Shown: positions 1 to 9,801 of the stretch, in pieces
Position numbering within the stretch: the stretch's first letter is position 1
How the letters are laid out: the number at the start of each line of letters is the position of its first letter
From: Pleurotus ostreatus/Saccharomyces cerevisiae fusant
Lineage: Eukaryota; Opisthokonta
DNA: 16,105 nt
NCBI GenBank assembly: GCA_024196135.1
Contig: JAMQCK010000769.1
Span: forward strand, 1 to 16,105
Direction: 5' to 3'
The notes under the pieces: generated by a model
What the model was told of the DNA's origin: nothing
Seen by the model: only the letters and a program-made list of their open reading frames with translations
The model's database searches: none
Program-made: the position numbers and the translations under genes

Positions 1-730
1 GCCCAGGTAGATCGCCGAAGTCCTCGATATGCAGTTGCCGAACGCGACCCGCACGGGGCAAATCATGCAGAATCTTCCGGTCGCGACTGTATGAAGGGCA
101 ATAGCAAGCCACTTTCTCGAGACACGTGAGCTTTTGAAACGGGATATCGAGGCTCTCGATGTGATGGAGAGGCAGCCATAGAGTCCGCCATCGTACCCAC
201 GCTGGCGCGAGCTGTGCGAGCTGCGGGATGACCTCGGCATGGCGGGATGCATCGAAGGCGTATATATCGATTTCACGCGACCCAGATAGATCGACACAAG
301 CATCGAGATGATGACGCATACGAGCGGCCGAGGGACCCAGGGAGATATTGGTCCAAAGCGCGGTTGCGGATCGCGCGACCATCCACCATGTATAGCATAC
401 TGGTGCCACAGCGTAGCTGATCATCTTCGTAGGGCTAGATTTCTCTGCCTTATAGTACTGGATAAAGATTTGGGCGAGGATTTCGCCAGGAAGGTGGCGA
501 ATGGGAGCGACGAGGGAGCGGCCAATGGCGAGCTGGGCGACGATCTGCTCGCGGGCGGAGCCCGTCTGAGAGATACACGCATCAACATGCCCCAGCTCAA
601 TGGTGAGGAGGCGTGAGTATTCATTAATGAGCTCGCGGTCCAACGGCGATGGCGCGACACCATCGCGGAGTAGGCCCATGTTTGCTATAGTATTGGCGCT
701 GCGGAGGAGGAATGCAATGCGCTCGAGCAT
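1..730 (-). CDS. F-box protein, C-terminus beyond the left edge
   Basis: The frame is open from an ATG at 730 to the left edge (243 codons) with no stop or needed intron. Residues about 1-75 are helical. The F-box core HLPGEILAQIFIQYY follows at about residues 79-93, then the family's CYTWWMVARSATALWTNISL stretch. The rest (AWVRWRTLWLPLHHIESLDI and on) looks like the start of irregular leucine-rich repeats. F-box proteins bind Skp1 and bring substrates to SCF ubiquitin ligases; the leucine-rich part would choose the substrate, which cannot be predicted here. ATG 730 is the first ATG in a frame open back to about 890, with a stop further upstream. The gene is divergent from a related damaged copy starting at 1080. 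The F-box call is firm; completeness is unknown because the 3' part is outside. Confidence 0.85.
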   Translation of the reverse strand, partial: MLERIAFLLRSANTIANMGLLRDGVAPSPLDRELINEYSRLLTIELGHVDACISQTGSAREQIVAQLAIGRSLVAPIRHLPGEILAQIFIQYYKAEKSSPTKMISYAVAPVCYTWWMVARSATALWTNISLGPSAARMRHHLDACVDLSGSREIDIYAFDASRHAEVIPQLAQLAPAWVRWRTLWLPLHHIESLDIPFQKLTCLEKVACYCPSYSRDRKILHDLPRAGRVRQLHIEDFGDLPG

Positions 731-1079
731 GTCAGCAGAGGAGAAGTATTTTGGAGACGATTTTGGTTCGCTCAAGAGGGATACCAGCGCAGATGAGTGG
801 TGGCTGTTAGGTGGCAGGAAGAAAGGCGCCACATCGGCGCGCGCGTGTCGCTCGGGACTACCCGCACAGGTTCTCACGGGTTGTCAATGTCTTCAGGCGG
901 GCCATGCACAGGTTGATCTCGTCCGTCATGCACGTTCCACGCACCGCGCTTGCAGAGACGCTGTCCGCCGTCAGCGATACGATATCGCAGGAGAAATATG
1001 ATCTGACGTTAGTCGAGGTGCGTGGTAGTGGCTACTCGGAATCGCCCGTAGGCAGCTCAGTTTCAAACAGGCAGACGCG
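731..1079. other. Divergent intergenic region between two F-box genes
   Basis: This 349-nt stretch separates the start codons of two head-to-head F-box genes. It must hold both promoters unless the plus-strand copy is dead. I see no clear TATA or CCAAT box. A GTGAGA...TAACAG segment on the minus strand (about 806-880) resembles an intron, but splicing it does not put any upstream ATG in frame with the F-box gene, so I do not use it. Confidence 0.4.
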
Positions 1080-2468
1080 ATGAACGCTTTGATTGCTAAG
1101 ATTCCCCGAGACTTGGACATCAGCCGCGCAATGAAGCAGCCTGTATATCATCTACCCTCGGAGATCCTGTGCCGGATCTTTGACTCTCTTATTCCTTGTT
1201 ACCCCGATTTCCTCCCGTCACTTTCCAAGGCATTTGGACCAGAGGAAACGCCGGTCCATCACGATTATCGCGATCTTGTCAACGCTACTCATGTCTGCGT
1301 GTCTTGGAGGAAGTCTGCACTCGGCTGCTCCCGCTTGTGGTCGAGCGTGGTTCTCACCAGCACAAAACCGACTATCGCCCATCTAGAGCGCGCAGGAACC
1401 ACGCCTCTCACTGTATTCTACAGAGAAAGCCTGCATGAGGACTAACGCTCACCACAGCGTTCACCGGGATCTTTGACTTGCGAAAGCTTGCGGTTGCCAA
1501 TTTCGCGCCATGGTATAGCTGCAGCTTCCCAGGCCTCACTCACCTTGCACTCTCTTGAGTGACATCGGCAGTCGTCTACTCGTCATGCTTGCAGCTTGTT
1601 TGCGTCTGGAGGTCATCTACATTGCCCATATCTATCCGAAGGATGAAGGCTTTGAATCAGGATTTGATGACAGGAGTCGCGTCATATCTCTGCCATGCCT
1701 CCGCTCCTTCCAGGTTCCTTTCCTCCGCTGCGAAGACTGGCCTAGCATTTTTCTGTCCCATCTCGAGGTCCCTCCGCACTGCGAATTTTGCCTGCAGGTC
1801 AACAACGGCCTGGATGTATCTTCGTTGTCTCTTCTTCCCAACGCCATCCACTGCCAACCGCGTACCTGGAGCTCTCGCGCGACTACACGTACGACAACCG
1901 GATGGGCATTGCCGCGGGGACGCTCTCGCTTGCATTTTGCCCTAAATACTCTCCCTTGGACTTCTCCGCCGTCGCAGCGCATTGCCGGAAGCTCGTGGTG
2001 GTATTAGGAAAGCTGGACGCTCGGTGGCGCTTGAGAGAGGTGCTTAGAACGTTGCCGAATCTTTGCACTCTGGAGATAATCGATGAGTTTGCCCAGGCAG
2101 GCACCGTCTTTGACTCACTGTCTCAAGCTCTCCAGTCGTCTGAGCCCAACGTCCCCTGCCCACACCTTCGCACCATCGTCTGGCATGGAACGCACGAGCA
2201 TGCTTTTGAGGCGTGGGTCCTGTCGGAACGGCGCGTTCGCCTTGGGATTCCTTTGAAAGAGGTGGCGTTGTCGCGCGAGCCTTCCGACGCAACCATGGAA
2301 AGGCGCGTTAGGCGGGTGATTTGGAACGAGATCGGAGAGTTGGTTGCTAGCGAGGTTCCGATGGCACGCTGGTGTCCTTCGGGGAAGAAACTCATTGATA
2401 TACACCGAGAAGGACTAGACTTCAAGTTACCCGAGGCTGAAAGTACCAGCGCTGATGTCTCTGTTTGA
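1080..2468 (+). pseudogene. F-box/LRR-like gene broken by three frame shifts
   Basis: From ATG 1080 the protein has an F-box (YHLPSEILCRIFDSL, about residues 23-37, then VNATHVCVSWRKSALGCSRLWSSV). Homology then changes frame three times. At about 1438-1443 it moves to a frame reading AFTGIFDLRKLAVANFAPWY and GLTHLALS. At about 1550-1556 it moves to one reading LLVMLAACLRLEVI. At about 1840-1860 it moves to the frame that reads TAYLELSRDYTYDN and continues to the stop at 2466-2468. Each change equals loss of one base (or gain of two), and the three cancel. No GT-AG intron repairs them: a weak GTATTC...CACAG candidate at about 1413-1457 leads into the wrong frame. Neighbouring long genes splice cleanly, so real decay is likelier than poor sequence, though read errors cannot be excluded. 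The C-terminal half resembles the ORF at 9802-10521. Confidence 0.7.
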
Positions 2469-2770
2469 ACTTATCTCCACATGACTTCGACGTTCCTCTT
2501 CGATACTCGATGTTGTCGCGTTATACGTACTCGTTGGACATACATCTTTGAAATGACAACATTCAGGAAGAGTTCCCATATCCTGTACTTTACTACGGTG
2601 GAAAGGTGCCTTCGTCAGGGAACGTAAGCTTGAACTTTGAACAAGGGACGGGGGAGCGCGTGAGTAACGCCATATGTCACGTCACGGTCGCGTCTTGTCT
2701 CCGCGCGCGACGACGACCTCAGCCCCGAGCTCATCGTCAGCGCTATATCACCGTCTCGACACCGACGGAC
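2469..2770. other. Intergenic region upstream of the BRCT gene
   Basis: This stretch holds the 3' flank of the broken F-box gene and the promoter/leader of the BRCT gene. The BRCT frame is open upstream of its ATG back to about 2606, but that extension has no ATG, is arginine-rich and does not look like BRCT sequence, so I treat it as 5' UTR. No convincing TATA box was seen. Confidence 0.4.
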
Positions 2771-5700
2771 ATGGCGAAGAAGCCTCTCTTCCATTCCGTG
2801 GTATACTACATATCTCCGTCCCTGCGCGCCTCACGCAGGGAACAGCTTCAAGCCGCGCTCGACGCGCACGGTGCGCGTGCCAGCACGACCATCAGCGACG
2901 CGACGCATATCATCACCGACACAACGCGATTCGACGGCTGGAAGGAGGCGAATGAGGGGGCAGAAATAGTCACAGACCGCTGGGTCGACCGCAGCGTGGT
3001 CCTCGATCGCGCTGAGCCACCGGAGATGTACTCAGCGGACCCCACGATGCTCTTCTCGGGCGTGACGGCGACGTGTACTGACGTGCGTGGCCTGATTACA
3101 CCGCTAGTACCCTCACTGACCTCCCCTCAGCTGCTCCCCGCCGACGAGATTGTCATCAAGACCGCAATCACGAACCTGGGCGGCCAATGGTCGTCCGCCC
3201 TCACCCAGAACGTCACTCATCTCTTCGCCCTCGGCCCCGGCACGGGGTCCGACAAGTACGCGCTCGCCATGCACAACAAGCGCGATACTGGCATGATCGT
3301 CCTCCTCCCCCACTGGTTCGACGACGTCATCCGCCTCGGCACGGGCAAGCTGGACACTAAACCGTACGAGTGGCCGGAGCCGGCGGTGCTGGCGGGAGGG
3401 GGGAAGCCAAGCGGGAAGCTTGATAAGGAGAAACAGCAGCTGCTGGCGACCGCGACGAGCGAGACCGTGCCGAAGTCGAGGGGGGACGTTTGGGCGGGGA
3501 AGAAGCTGCACTTGGCGGAGGACTTGGAGCTGGGGGAGAGGCGCGAGGTGCGTGAATTATCCCCCTGCATGTTCTGGTACTAAAGGAGCTGCATTCTCAT
3601 CAGGCGGTTGTTGGTGCGATCGAGCGTGCAGGCGGACAAGTCGTGGACGAATGGACGAACGCAGACGCCTACGTCTGCAGATATCGCAGCGGAAAGACCT
3701 TCTTCCAGGTGCGTACGAACTCCCTTGCCATTCCAAGCCGCTTTCCCTGCTCTCTGTCGCGCTTAGGCGCTTGTCCACACGCTGCATGCACTTCACCATG
3801 ATCTTCCCCTGCACCGATCTCTACGAGTGCATGCTGACACTCCTTCAGGTCGCCCGTGCTCGAAAGACCATCGGCACCCTGGACTGGGTCTTCTTCGTTC
3901 TCGGGACTGGACAACTCACCGCACCGGGGGACAGGCTCATCCACTACCCCGTACCGAGAAGACCGATCGAAGAAATGGCCGGGAAGGTGAGCGGGTCGTC
4001 CCTGTTCTGACGCTTCCCATGACTCTTGTTCTCTTTCGCTTGACCTATTTCCCTCGCTCGCGCTTGCCCTTCCCCCTCATGACCTATCGTCTTGTGTATT
4101 AATCAGCGCGTCAGATCTTCTCCATCACGAACTACACCGGCGAGGCGCGCGACTACCTCAAGAAGCTCATCGTGGGCATGGGTGCGTCGTTCAACCCGAC
4201 GATGAGGCAGGGGGATAGCCCTATTCTGATTGCGGCGAGGTGAGTCGGCGTGGTGGATGCGGTCCTTGCTTGCGCTTGACGCTGCTCTCGACGTGTCTTG
4301 AACGATCATCATGACTGATACATAGCCCAGCACGGAGTCCGAGAAGGCGAAGAAGGGCGCAGAATGGCAGATCCCAGTTGTGAACCACCTATGGGTCGAG
4401 GACTGCTACATGACATGGCGGATGTTGCCCGTTACGACGAAGTGAGTTCGGCTTTCGTATAGTTCATGTCGTCATCGAAGTTTCCTGCTCGCAGACTGAC
4501 CCTATTGCTAGATACATCACCTTCCCGCCTGCCTCCGACTTGAGCGGGCTGTTGTGCGAACGCGGGATGGGCGCGTACATCGAGAATGAGGAGAACTTGA
4601 GGATCGAGGTACGCTCCCTCCCCGCTGTATCTTCATCATACCTCGGTGCTTAACGTCTATTCAGGAAGAGCTCGACCGCAAGTTCCTCGCCGAGCAAGAA
4701 CGCCAGCAACTCACGCAAGGCAGCGCGATGGATGCGAACGAGGTCAGCGCCATGGTCAATGTAGAGGAGGATGCGGAGGATGACCTTGTCGAGCAGGAGA
4801 ATGCGCCGCCGGGGAAGGGCAAGCGGGAGCGGCCGTCGAGCAAAGGGGAGCGAGCGTCGAGCAAGGTCGAGCCTTCGTCTGAGACGGTGTCGAGGAAGAC
4901 GTCGGGCGCGACGGGGTCGCCTTCGAAGGTGACTTCGCCGAGGAAAGCACCCGCGTCTCCCTCGAAGGTGCCCACTACACCGACGAAGCCGACGTCGTCG
5001 AGGAAGGCACCCGTCTCGCCCGTCAAACCTGCGTCGCCGGTAAAGCCTGCACCTCTGTCGCGTCAGGGAAAGCCTCCTTCGTCCAAGCGCGCTCGGCCAA
5101 CAACACCGACTCCTCGTCCGTCTACGCCACCTCCTTCCGAACCTCCGGCCGATACACCGTCAGACGCGTCCATGTCGCCTTTGATGTCGCCGCCGAAGCG
5201 TAGGAGATCTGGCAGGCAGGTGATCGAGGACGACGATGAAGAGGAAGAGGCTCCTGTCCCACCTCCAGTCGCGGTCAGCGACGATGAAGAGGACGAGGTA
5301 CCTGTGCCTGCACCGAAGGGAAAGGGTCGCGCCGTGGAGGACGAGGACGAGCCTAAGAAGAAAGGGAAGAAGGCCGCGGAGGACACAACGCCCGCGAACA
5401 CGAAGAAGACGCGACCGGTCGACGTCACTCCCGTCGACGCGAAGAAGCGTACGGCAAGCGCGAAGTCGACGCCCGCGGGGCCCAGCCCGAGCGCGCCGTC
5501 CTTTGGCTCGGGCAAGAAGGGCGACGCGACGACGCGAATCAAGAAGCGCAAGCCCAAGGTCGTGGAGCTTAGCGAAGAGGAAAGCGACGATGCGCCCGTC
5601 ATCATCCAGAAGAAGAAGAGAAAAGCGAAGGAGGTGCCGGAGGTGAAGGAGAAGGAGAAGCCGTCGCGCAAGACGGGGCGAAAGGCAGTGGCGATGTTGG

Positions 5701-7633
5701 AGGACTCGGAGGATGACGATGAGGTCGTGGACCCCGCGCCCGCACCAATGGACGTGGACGACGACGATGAGATTGCGCCCGCCGCGGATAGCGACATCGA
5801 GTTTCCGGAGCTGCCGACGCAGGGAATGCCGCCGCCGCCGCCGCGGCGAGTGGAGAAGAAGGAAAAGCAGAAGAAGGCGAAGAAGTCGGCGTTTGTGGAC
5901 GATGAGGCGGGTGCGGACGAGGAAGGCGAGAAGGAGGAGGACGCGGGGGAAGACGAGGAGGAGGGCGTCGTGCACATCAGCCGCAGTCATCGCCGGTCTT
6001 CGACCTCGAAGGTCGTGTCCTCCGGGAAGAAGGGATCCTCGTCGAGCAAGGTCGCGTCGTCCGGCAAGCAGACGTCCTCGAAGAAGGCCAACGGGTCCTC
6101 GGCCAAGAAGAAGGCGCAGACCAGGGAGGAGTCGCCCGAAACGATCTCTCCACCGCCCTCGCCGCGGCCGAAGAAGCGCAAGTCAACGGGGGAGGGCGCG
6201 AAGAAGAAGGAGGCCGAGAAGCCAAGGAAGGGCAAGGCGAAGGCGAAGGCTACGACGCCGGAGGATGATGATGAGGAGGAGGAGGAGGAAGAGCCCGAAG
6301 AGGACTCACCGCCACCGCGGAAGAAGGCGAAGACCGAGCGGCGTGCGTCGACAATGAAGACCAAACCCCCTCCCCGCGCGTCCACGTCTGACGTCGAGGA
6401 CGCGGACGGGGATGTGTCGATGGCGGATACGTCGATGTCGCGCGGTGGCTCGCGGCGTGCGGCGGCGACAAAGGCGGAGCGGCGGCTTCACGATACGGTT
6501 ATGCCGGACCTCGTCAAGTACGAGGCGGAGAAGAGGCGGAAGAGCGGGGTGTCGGCGTACGAGGAGTCGCCTGCGCCGGAGAAGAGCAAGCCGAAGGGCA
6601 AGGAAAAGCGAAAGCCGAAGGATGACGACGCGATGGAGGTGGACGAGGATGAAGGGGAGGCAGAGGAAGCGGAAAAGCTGGCCAAGAACGGCAAGAAGGG
6701 GAAGCGGGCCGTCCACGAGGAGGGGGACAGTGAGGTGCAGGAAGTCTCGCCTCCACCAGCCAAGAAGGCGAAGGCCACGAGGTGATTTCTTGTGGATCCC
6801 AAGATGGCGGGAAGGTCTGACATATCTTGCAGGGGTGCCGATAAGACCAGCTCGGGCGAGATCAGGATGATGACCACGGGCATCTCGTTACCAGATACGG
6901 TCGTTCATGTGTGTGGCTTTCGAAGATTTTGACTCCCGGTGCTGACCATCTCGCAGGCGCTCAACAAACTCGGCGTCAAGGTGGTAACGAAGCCGCACGA
7001 GTGCACTCATCTCGTTGTGGCGCGGATCGTTCGGACGTCAAAGTTTCTGTGCGCGCTACCGCACGTGTCACATCTCGTCTCGGAGGAGTGGGCACGACAG
7101 TCCGCCGCTCAGAAGAAGCTCCTGCGTACGTCTTGGACATATGGGAATGGGCGTCCGGACTGACATGTACATCTAGCCGAGTCTGACTTCCCCGTTGTCG
7201 ACAAGGAGGGGGAGAAGAAGCAGCGTATCAAGCTTACTGAGGTCGTCGAACGCGCGCGCGCGCTGAAGGGCAAGCTGTTCGCTGGTCACACCTTCTTCAT
7301 CACGCACAAGACCACCATGGACCGCGACCTGCTACGATCTATCATCACGGCGAATGGTGGTCAGGTGAGCTCGGCGTCGTCCAGCGAGTTCTTTCTACAA
7401 CTTGCTCACCTCCCCGATAGCTCAGCTCCACTAACGCGCCAACCGTGCGGACCTTCAAGAACGATCCGAAGACGAAGCACCTCATCTCATCGAAGGAAGA
7501 CGCCCCCGTATGGCGTCCCATCGCCTCAGAGGGCTTCAAGGTCTACACTGGAGAGGTAGTCCTCGACTCGGCGCTGCGCCAGGAGGTGGATTGGGATAAT
7601 GAGAGCTACGTGCTGCCAGAGGCGAAGTTCTGA
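2771..7633 (+). CDS. RTT107: Rtt107/Brc1-family six-BRCT DNA-damage scaffold
   Basis: Twelve exons: 2771-3082, 3131-3547, 3604-3708, 3849-3986, 4115-4239, 4331-4441, 4512-4608, 4665-6781, 6833-6908, 6957-7125, 7177-7364, 7421-7633. They total 4068 nt and 1355 residues, all junctions in frame. Four N-terminal BRCT repeats lie at about 5-95, 96-215, 220-320 and 322-420. Family signatures include TKTIGTLxW-like RKTIGTLDWVF, HYPVPRRPIE and FSITNYTGEARDYLKKL. A charged, low-complexity linker fills about 436-1140. The C-terminal BRCT pair (about 1150-1345) has TTG at 1155-1157 and TSK at 1193-1195, which fit a phosphate-binding pocket. In yeasts this family binds phosphorylated H2A through the C-terminal pair and repair partners through the N-terminal BRCTs, acting in the nucleus at stalled forks. 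At 1355 residues it is longer than Rtt107 (about 1070) and Brc1 (about 880), mostly because of the linker. The orthology call rests on architecture and remembered motifs. Confidence 0.9.
3083..3130 (+). other. 48-nt in-frame intron of the BRCT gene
   Basis: Donor GTGCGT, branch-like CACTGAC and acceptor CCCCTCAG flank 48 nt with no stop in the coding frame. Removing it joins GVTATCTD to LLPADEIV, which restores the expected first strand and helix of BRCT2. Keeping it would insert 16 residues there. I take it as an intron because the insertion falls inside a conserved segment. Confidence 0.75.
6219..6310 (+). repeat. Purine-rich GA/GAT microsatellite-like tract inside a coding exon
   Basis: The coding strand is almost pure purine here, with runs of GAT and GAG codons (centre about 6262-6300) encoding an Asp/Glu block beside Lys-rich segments. 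It lies within exon 8 of the BRCT gene. Such tracts change length readily and may vary between strains. Confidence 0.6.
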
Positions 7634-7890
7634 ACCTTTCTGTGCTTCTCCATCATCTATTTTCCTATACATTTTGATTGCTTGCTATCGTCTCGCCGCT
7701 GTATCACTAGTGTGGTGCTTATGTGTATCTTCCCAAGGCCTCAAAGTTGACTCTGTATCCCCCTGAGCGTGAGAAGCTTCCGTCGAGAACAAGTTTTGGC
7801 TCCGCAATGATGATCGCCGCCTTCAGCATCTTGTTACGAACCGTCACGACCAGCCTGTCCTACGCCCATCTCCCGCCTTAATAACTGCTG
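7634..7890. other. Intergenic region after the BRCT gene
   Basis: This holds the 3' UTR/terminator of the BRCT gene and the promoter of the next plus-strand gene. No AATAAA signal or clear TATA box was seen. The pyrimidine-rich stretch just downstream (about 7930-8040) fits a basidiomycete transcription-start/leader region. Confidence 0.4.
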
Positions 7891-8259
7891 ATGGCGGGCA
7901 GCACATCGCTACACACTCGTTTACGACACGCCATTCTTTTAATTTGGACCTGCTTTCTTTCTTGTCTTCACCTAAAGCGGCGCTCCACCTATTCCCTTCG
8001 ACCGCTCCTGCCTGTCGCCGACTCGCCTTTTCTTCCCACCGAAGACGCGCCACCTCGCCAAGTCGTACTCACTGGTATCCTTCGGCGAACATCTCCATTT
8101 CCTCCACTGCCAGTAGACACTGGCAAGTCCGCCCTTACCTTTCCCATCGCGCGGAGCACGTTAAAGGCTGCAACCATCGCGATCCCCGGACTAGTCCATC
8201 ATCGTGCCATTGGACTATCACCAAGTCCGCGCGCAGCGCAAGCAGGTACGTGGCCATGA
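7891..8259 (+). other. Upstream ORF overlapping the next start codon
   Basis: A 122-codon ATG-initiated frame ends at TGA 8257-8259, overlapping the ATG at 8256 as ATGA. Its translation (MAGSTSLHTRLRHAILLIW at the start, later proline/serine-rich) matches no family I know. A candidate intron at 8246-8295 (donor GTACGT, acceptor AAAG, 50 nt) would join this frame in phase to the main gene and give a 570-residue protein. So it is either a regulatory upstream ORF or a true first exon; the weak acceptor and missing branch motif make me prefer the former. Confidence 0.45.
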
Positions 8260-9653
8260 TTCGTCTGCAGTTCATTTGTCCTCATCATGATAAAGGACGA
8301 AAGCGCGTTCGCTTCGTCGAGCCGACGATGACCGAGATCGACAACGAGCGAGCCGATCTCGTTCGTATGCAAGACATCGAGGAGGCGATTGTTCACTTCC
8401 AAGCTCAGCGGGCGGCTCGCCGGGAAAGACGGGAAGGGCGAGCTCCCACCGCGCCTTATGCAACACTCAATTCTTCCCCAACCCACCCTCCTTCGCCCGC
8501 ATATCTGGAGGTGCCGACTTACATCATCGAGCCTATCTCCTCGCTCAAGGACCTCGACCCTGAGGGCACTGCGTTGGGAAGTCCCTCCGCCTCGCCTCTG
8601 ATGGCTTCAATGACGGCTGCCTGGGACGGTTATTCTACACTGGACTCAGCCTGCTCCTCCGACGCGTCCGCTGTCCTCTACCCGTCCGACGCGTCTACCA
8701 CGACCGAAGCCACGCCCCGTCTACCGTACAACGAGCCTTCTCAGGACCTCGAGGTACCTCGGCTCGCCTTCAGCTTTGAATCGGATGCGGAGATCGTCAT
8801 CTCGCCCCTTCAATTCGAGTTCAATACCCATCTCGCGCCGTTCCCTGCAGAGAGCGCGCCCACAACCGACATGACCCTCACTCTGCCGCCGTTCTCGCCC
8901 TTCGAAGCGAAGGCCTTCTCTGCCCTCAAAGTCGGTCTCGCCGACCACTGCGCGTCCTTGGCCACGGAAGCCTTCGGCTACACTCCCGCCTTGTCGAGCG
9001 CTGCACCCTTGACGAGCACCCCGCGGCTTCCTCCAACCTCGAGCTCTCCCGCCGCCAAGCCTCGCGCGATGAGCGTGCTCGAGCTACCTGCTATCGCACG
9101 GGACGAAGGTCTATCTTACGCCGAGGTCCTGGATTGGAGCATCTATGACCGTCCTCTGTCTCTCTTGGTGTCGGAATGCTCCGCGTACAGCGCCGATGCA
9201 GATCTCACTGCTATGATGGCGCCGGGGGGCTTGGGCGTACCTCAAGCTCGCTCTGCTGCTCCAATGTTTTCTCCATCGCGTGCTTTCGGTCGCGATCTTT
9301 CGAACCAGCGAACGACTCCAGCACGCGGCGTCAAAGCTTCGCACAAGCCAGGACGCGCCAACTTGCGCTCTCAGCCGCCCTCTCCTCTCGCGTATCCACG
9401 CGCGGTCAACATTGGCGCAGACGACCACGATAACGGTGACTCCGCCGCCAAGTACGAACTCCTGCTTGCCGGTCTGCAGAGCCCAGCGCTCGGCGCGCAC
9501 GACGGGTCTCGGGCGCTCTCGGAGTACGCGCCTCAGGAGCGCTCGGAGTACGACATCAGGATCAGCGCGGTGCTTGGGGAGCTGCAGTGCGCGTACGAGC
9601 ACTTGTCTATGCGCGAATGGGACGAGAATCAGTTTAGACGTGTGTTTGCTTGA
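8256..9653 (+). CDS. Ser/Pro-rich unknown protein with an RVxF motif
   Basis: A single open frame of 465 residues runs from ATG 8256; the frame stays open upstream to about 7944 without another ATG. I do not recognise the family. Visible features are RKRVRFVE at residues 15-22, whose RVRF (17-20) fits the RVxF docking motif for protein phosphatase 1; a short charged helix at about 30-65 with RAARRERREGR; long Ser/Thr/Pro/Ala-rich disordered segments; a YAEVLDWSIYDRPLSLLV island near 290-310; and a C-terminal helical end (ISAVLGELQCAYEHLSMREW). There is no signal peptide or membrane segment. PP1 binding is inference from four residues. The gene is convergent with the truncated F-box ORF, 148 nt away. 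An alternative spliced start at 7891 would give 570 residues. Confidence 0.7.
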   Translation: MIRLQFICPHHDKGRKRVRFVEPTMTEIDNERADLVRMQDIEEAIVHFQAQRAARRERREGRAPTAPYATLNSSPTHPPSPAYLEVPTYIIEPISSLKDLDPEGTALGSPSASPLMASMTAAWDGYSTLDSACSSDASAVLYPSDASTTTEATPRLPYNEPSQDLEVPRLAFSFESDAEIVISPLQFEFNTHLAPFPAESAPTTDMTLTLPPFSPFEAKAFSALKVGLADHCASLATEAFGYTPALSSAAPLTSTPRLPPTSSSPAAKPRAMSVLELPAIARDEGLSYAEVLDWSIYDRPLSLLVSECSAYSADADLTAMMAPGGLGVPQARSAAPMFSPSRAFGRDLSNQRTTPARGVKASHKPGRANLRSQPPSPLAYPRAVNIGADDHDNGDSAAKYELLLAGLQSPALGAHDGSRALSEYAPQERSEYDIRISAVLGELQCAYEHLSMREWDENQFRRVFA

Positions 9654-9801
9654 GGTATATCACAGAGCGTGTAGGTACCCACTGCAGTTCATGGCATACC
9701 TTTCGCCGTCCATGAACGATAAGACGACTGCAGACGTGCCGTATGATCCGTGCAGCTGATAGGCAAGCAATAGTCGGATACAAATGGGATAACAAGAAAT
9801 C

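Noticed and set aside
1413..1457. An intron repairing the first frame break of the F-box pseudogene
   Set aside because: GTATTC is a weak donor, and the splice leads into a frame without leucine-rich pattern that soon stops.
2606..2770. N-terminal extension of the BRCT protein
   Set aside because: The frame is open but has no ATG before 2771, and the translated part is arginine-rich without BRCT features.
5063..5990. Long minus-strand ORFs (304 and 276 codons) opposite the BRCT linker
   Set aside because: They are Ser- or Arg/Leu-rich mirror images of the Lys/Glu-rich low-complexity coding strand. The plus frame continues in phase with eleven spliced exons, so these are shadows.
5713..6870. 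Arginine-rich plus-strand frames of 152-214 codons over the same exon
   Set aside because: They are +1 readings of GAG/AAG-type codons and have no start context or conserved motif; they end inside the BRCT gene.
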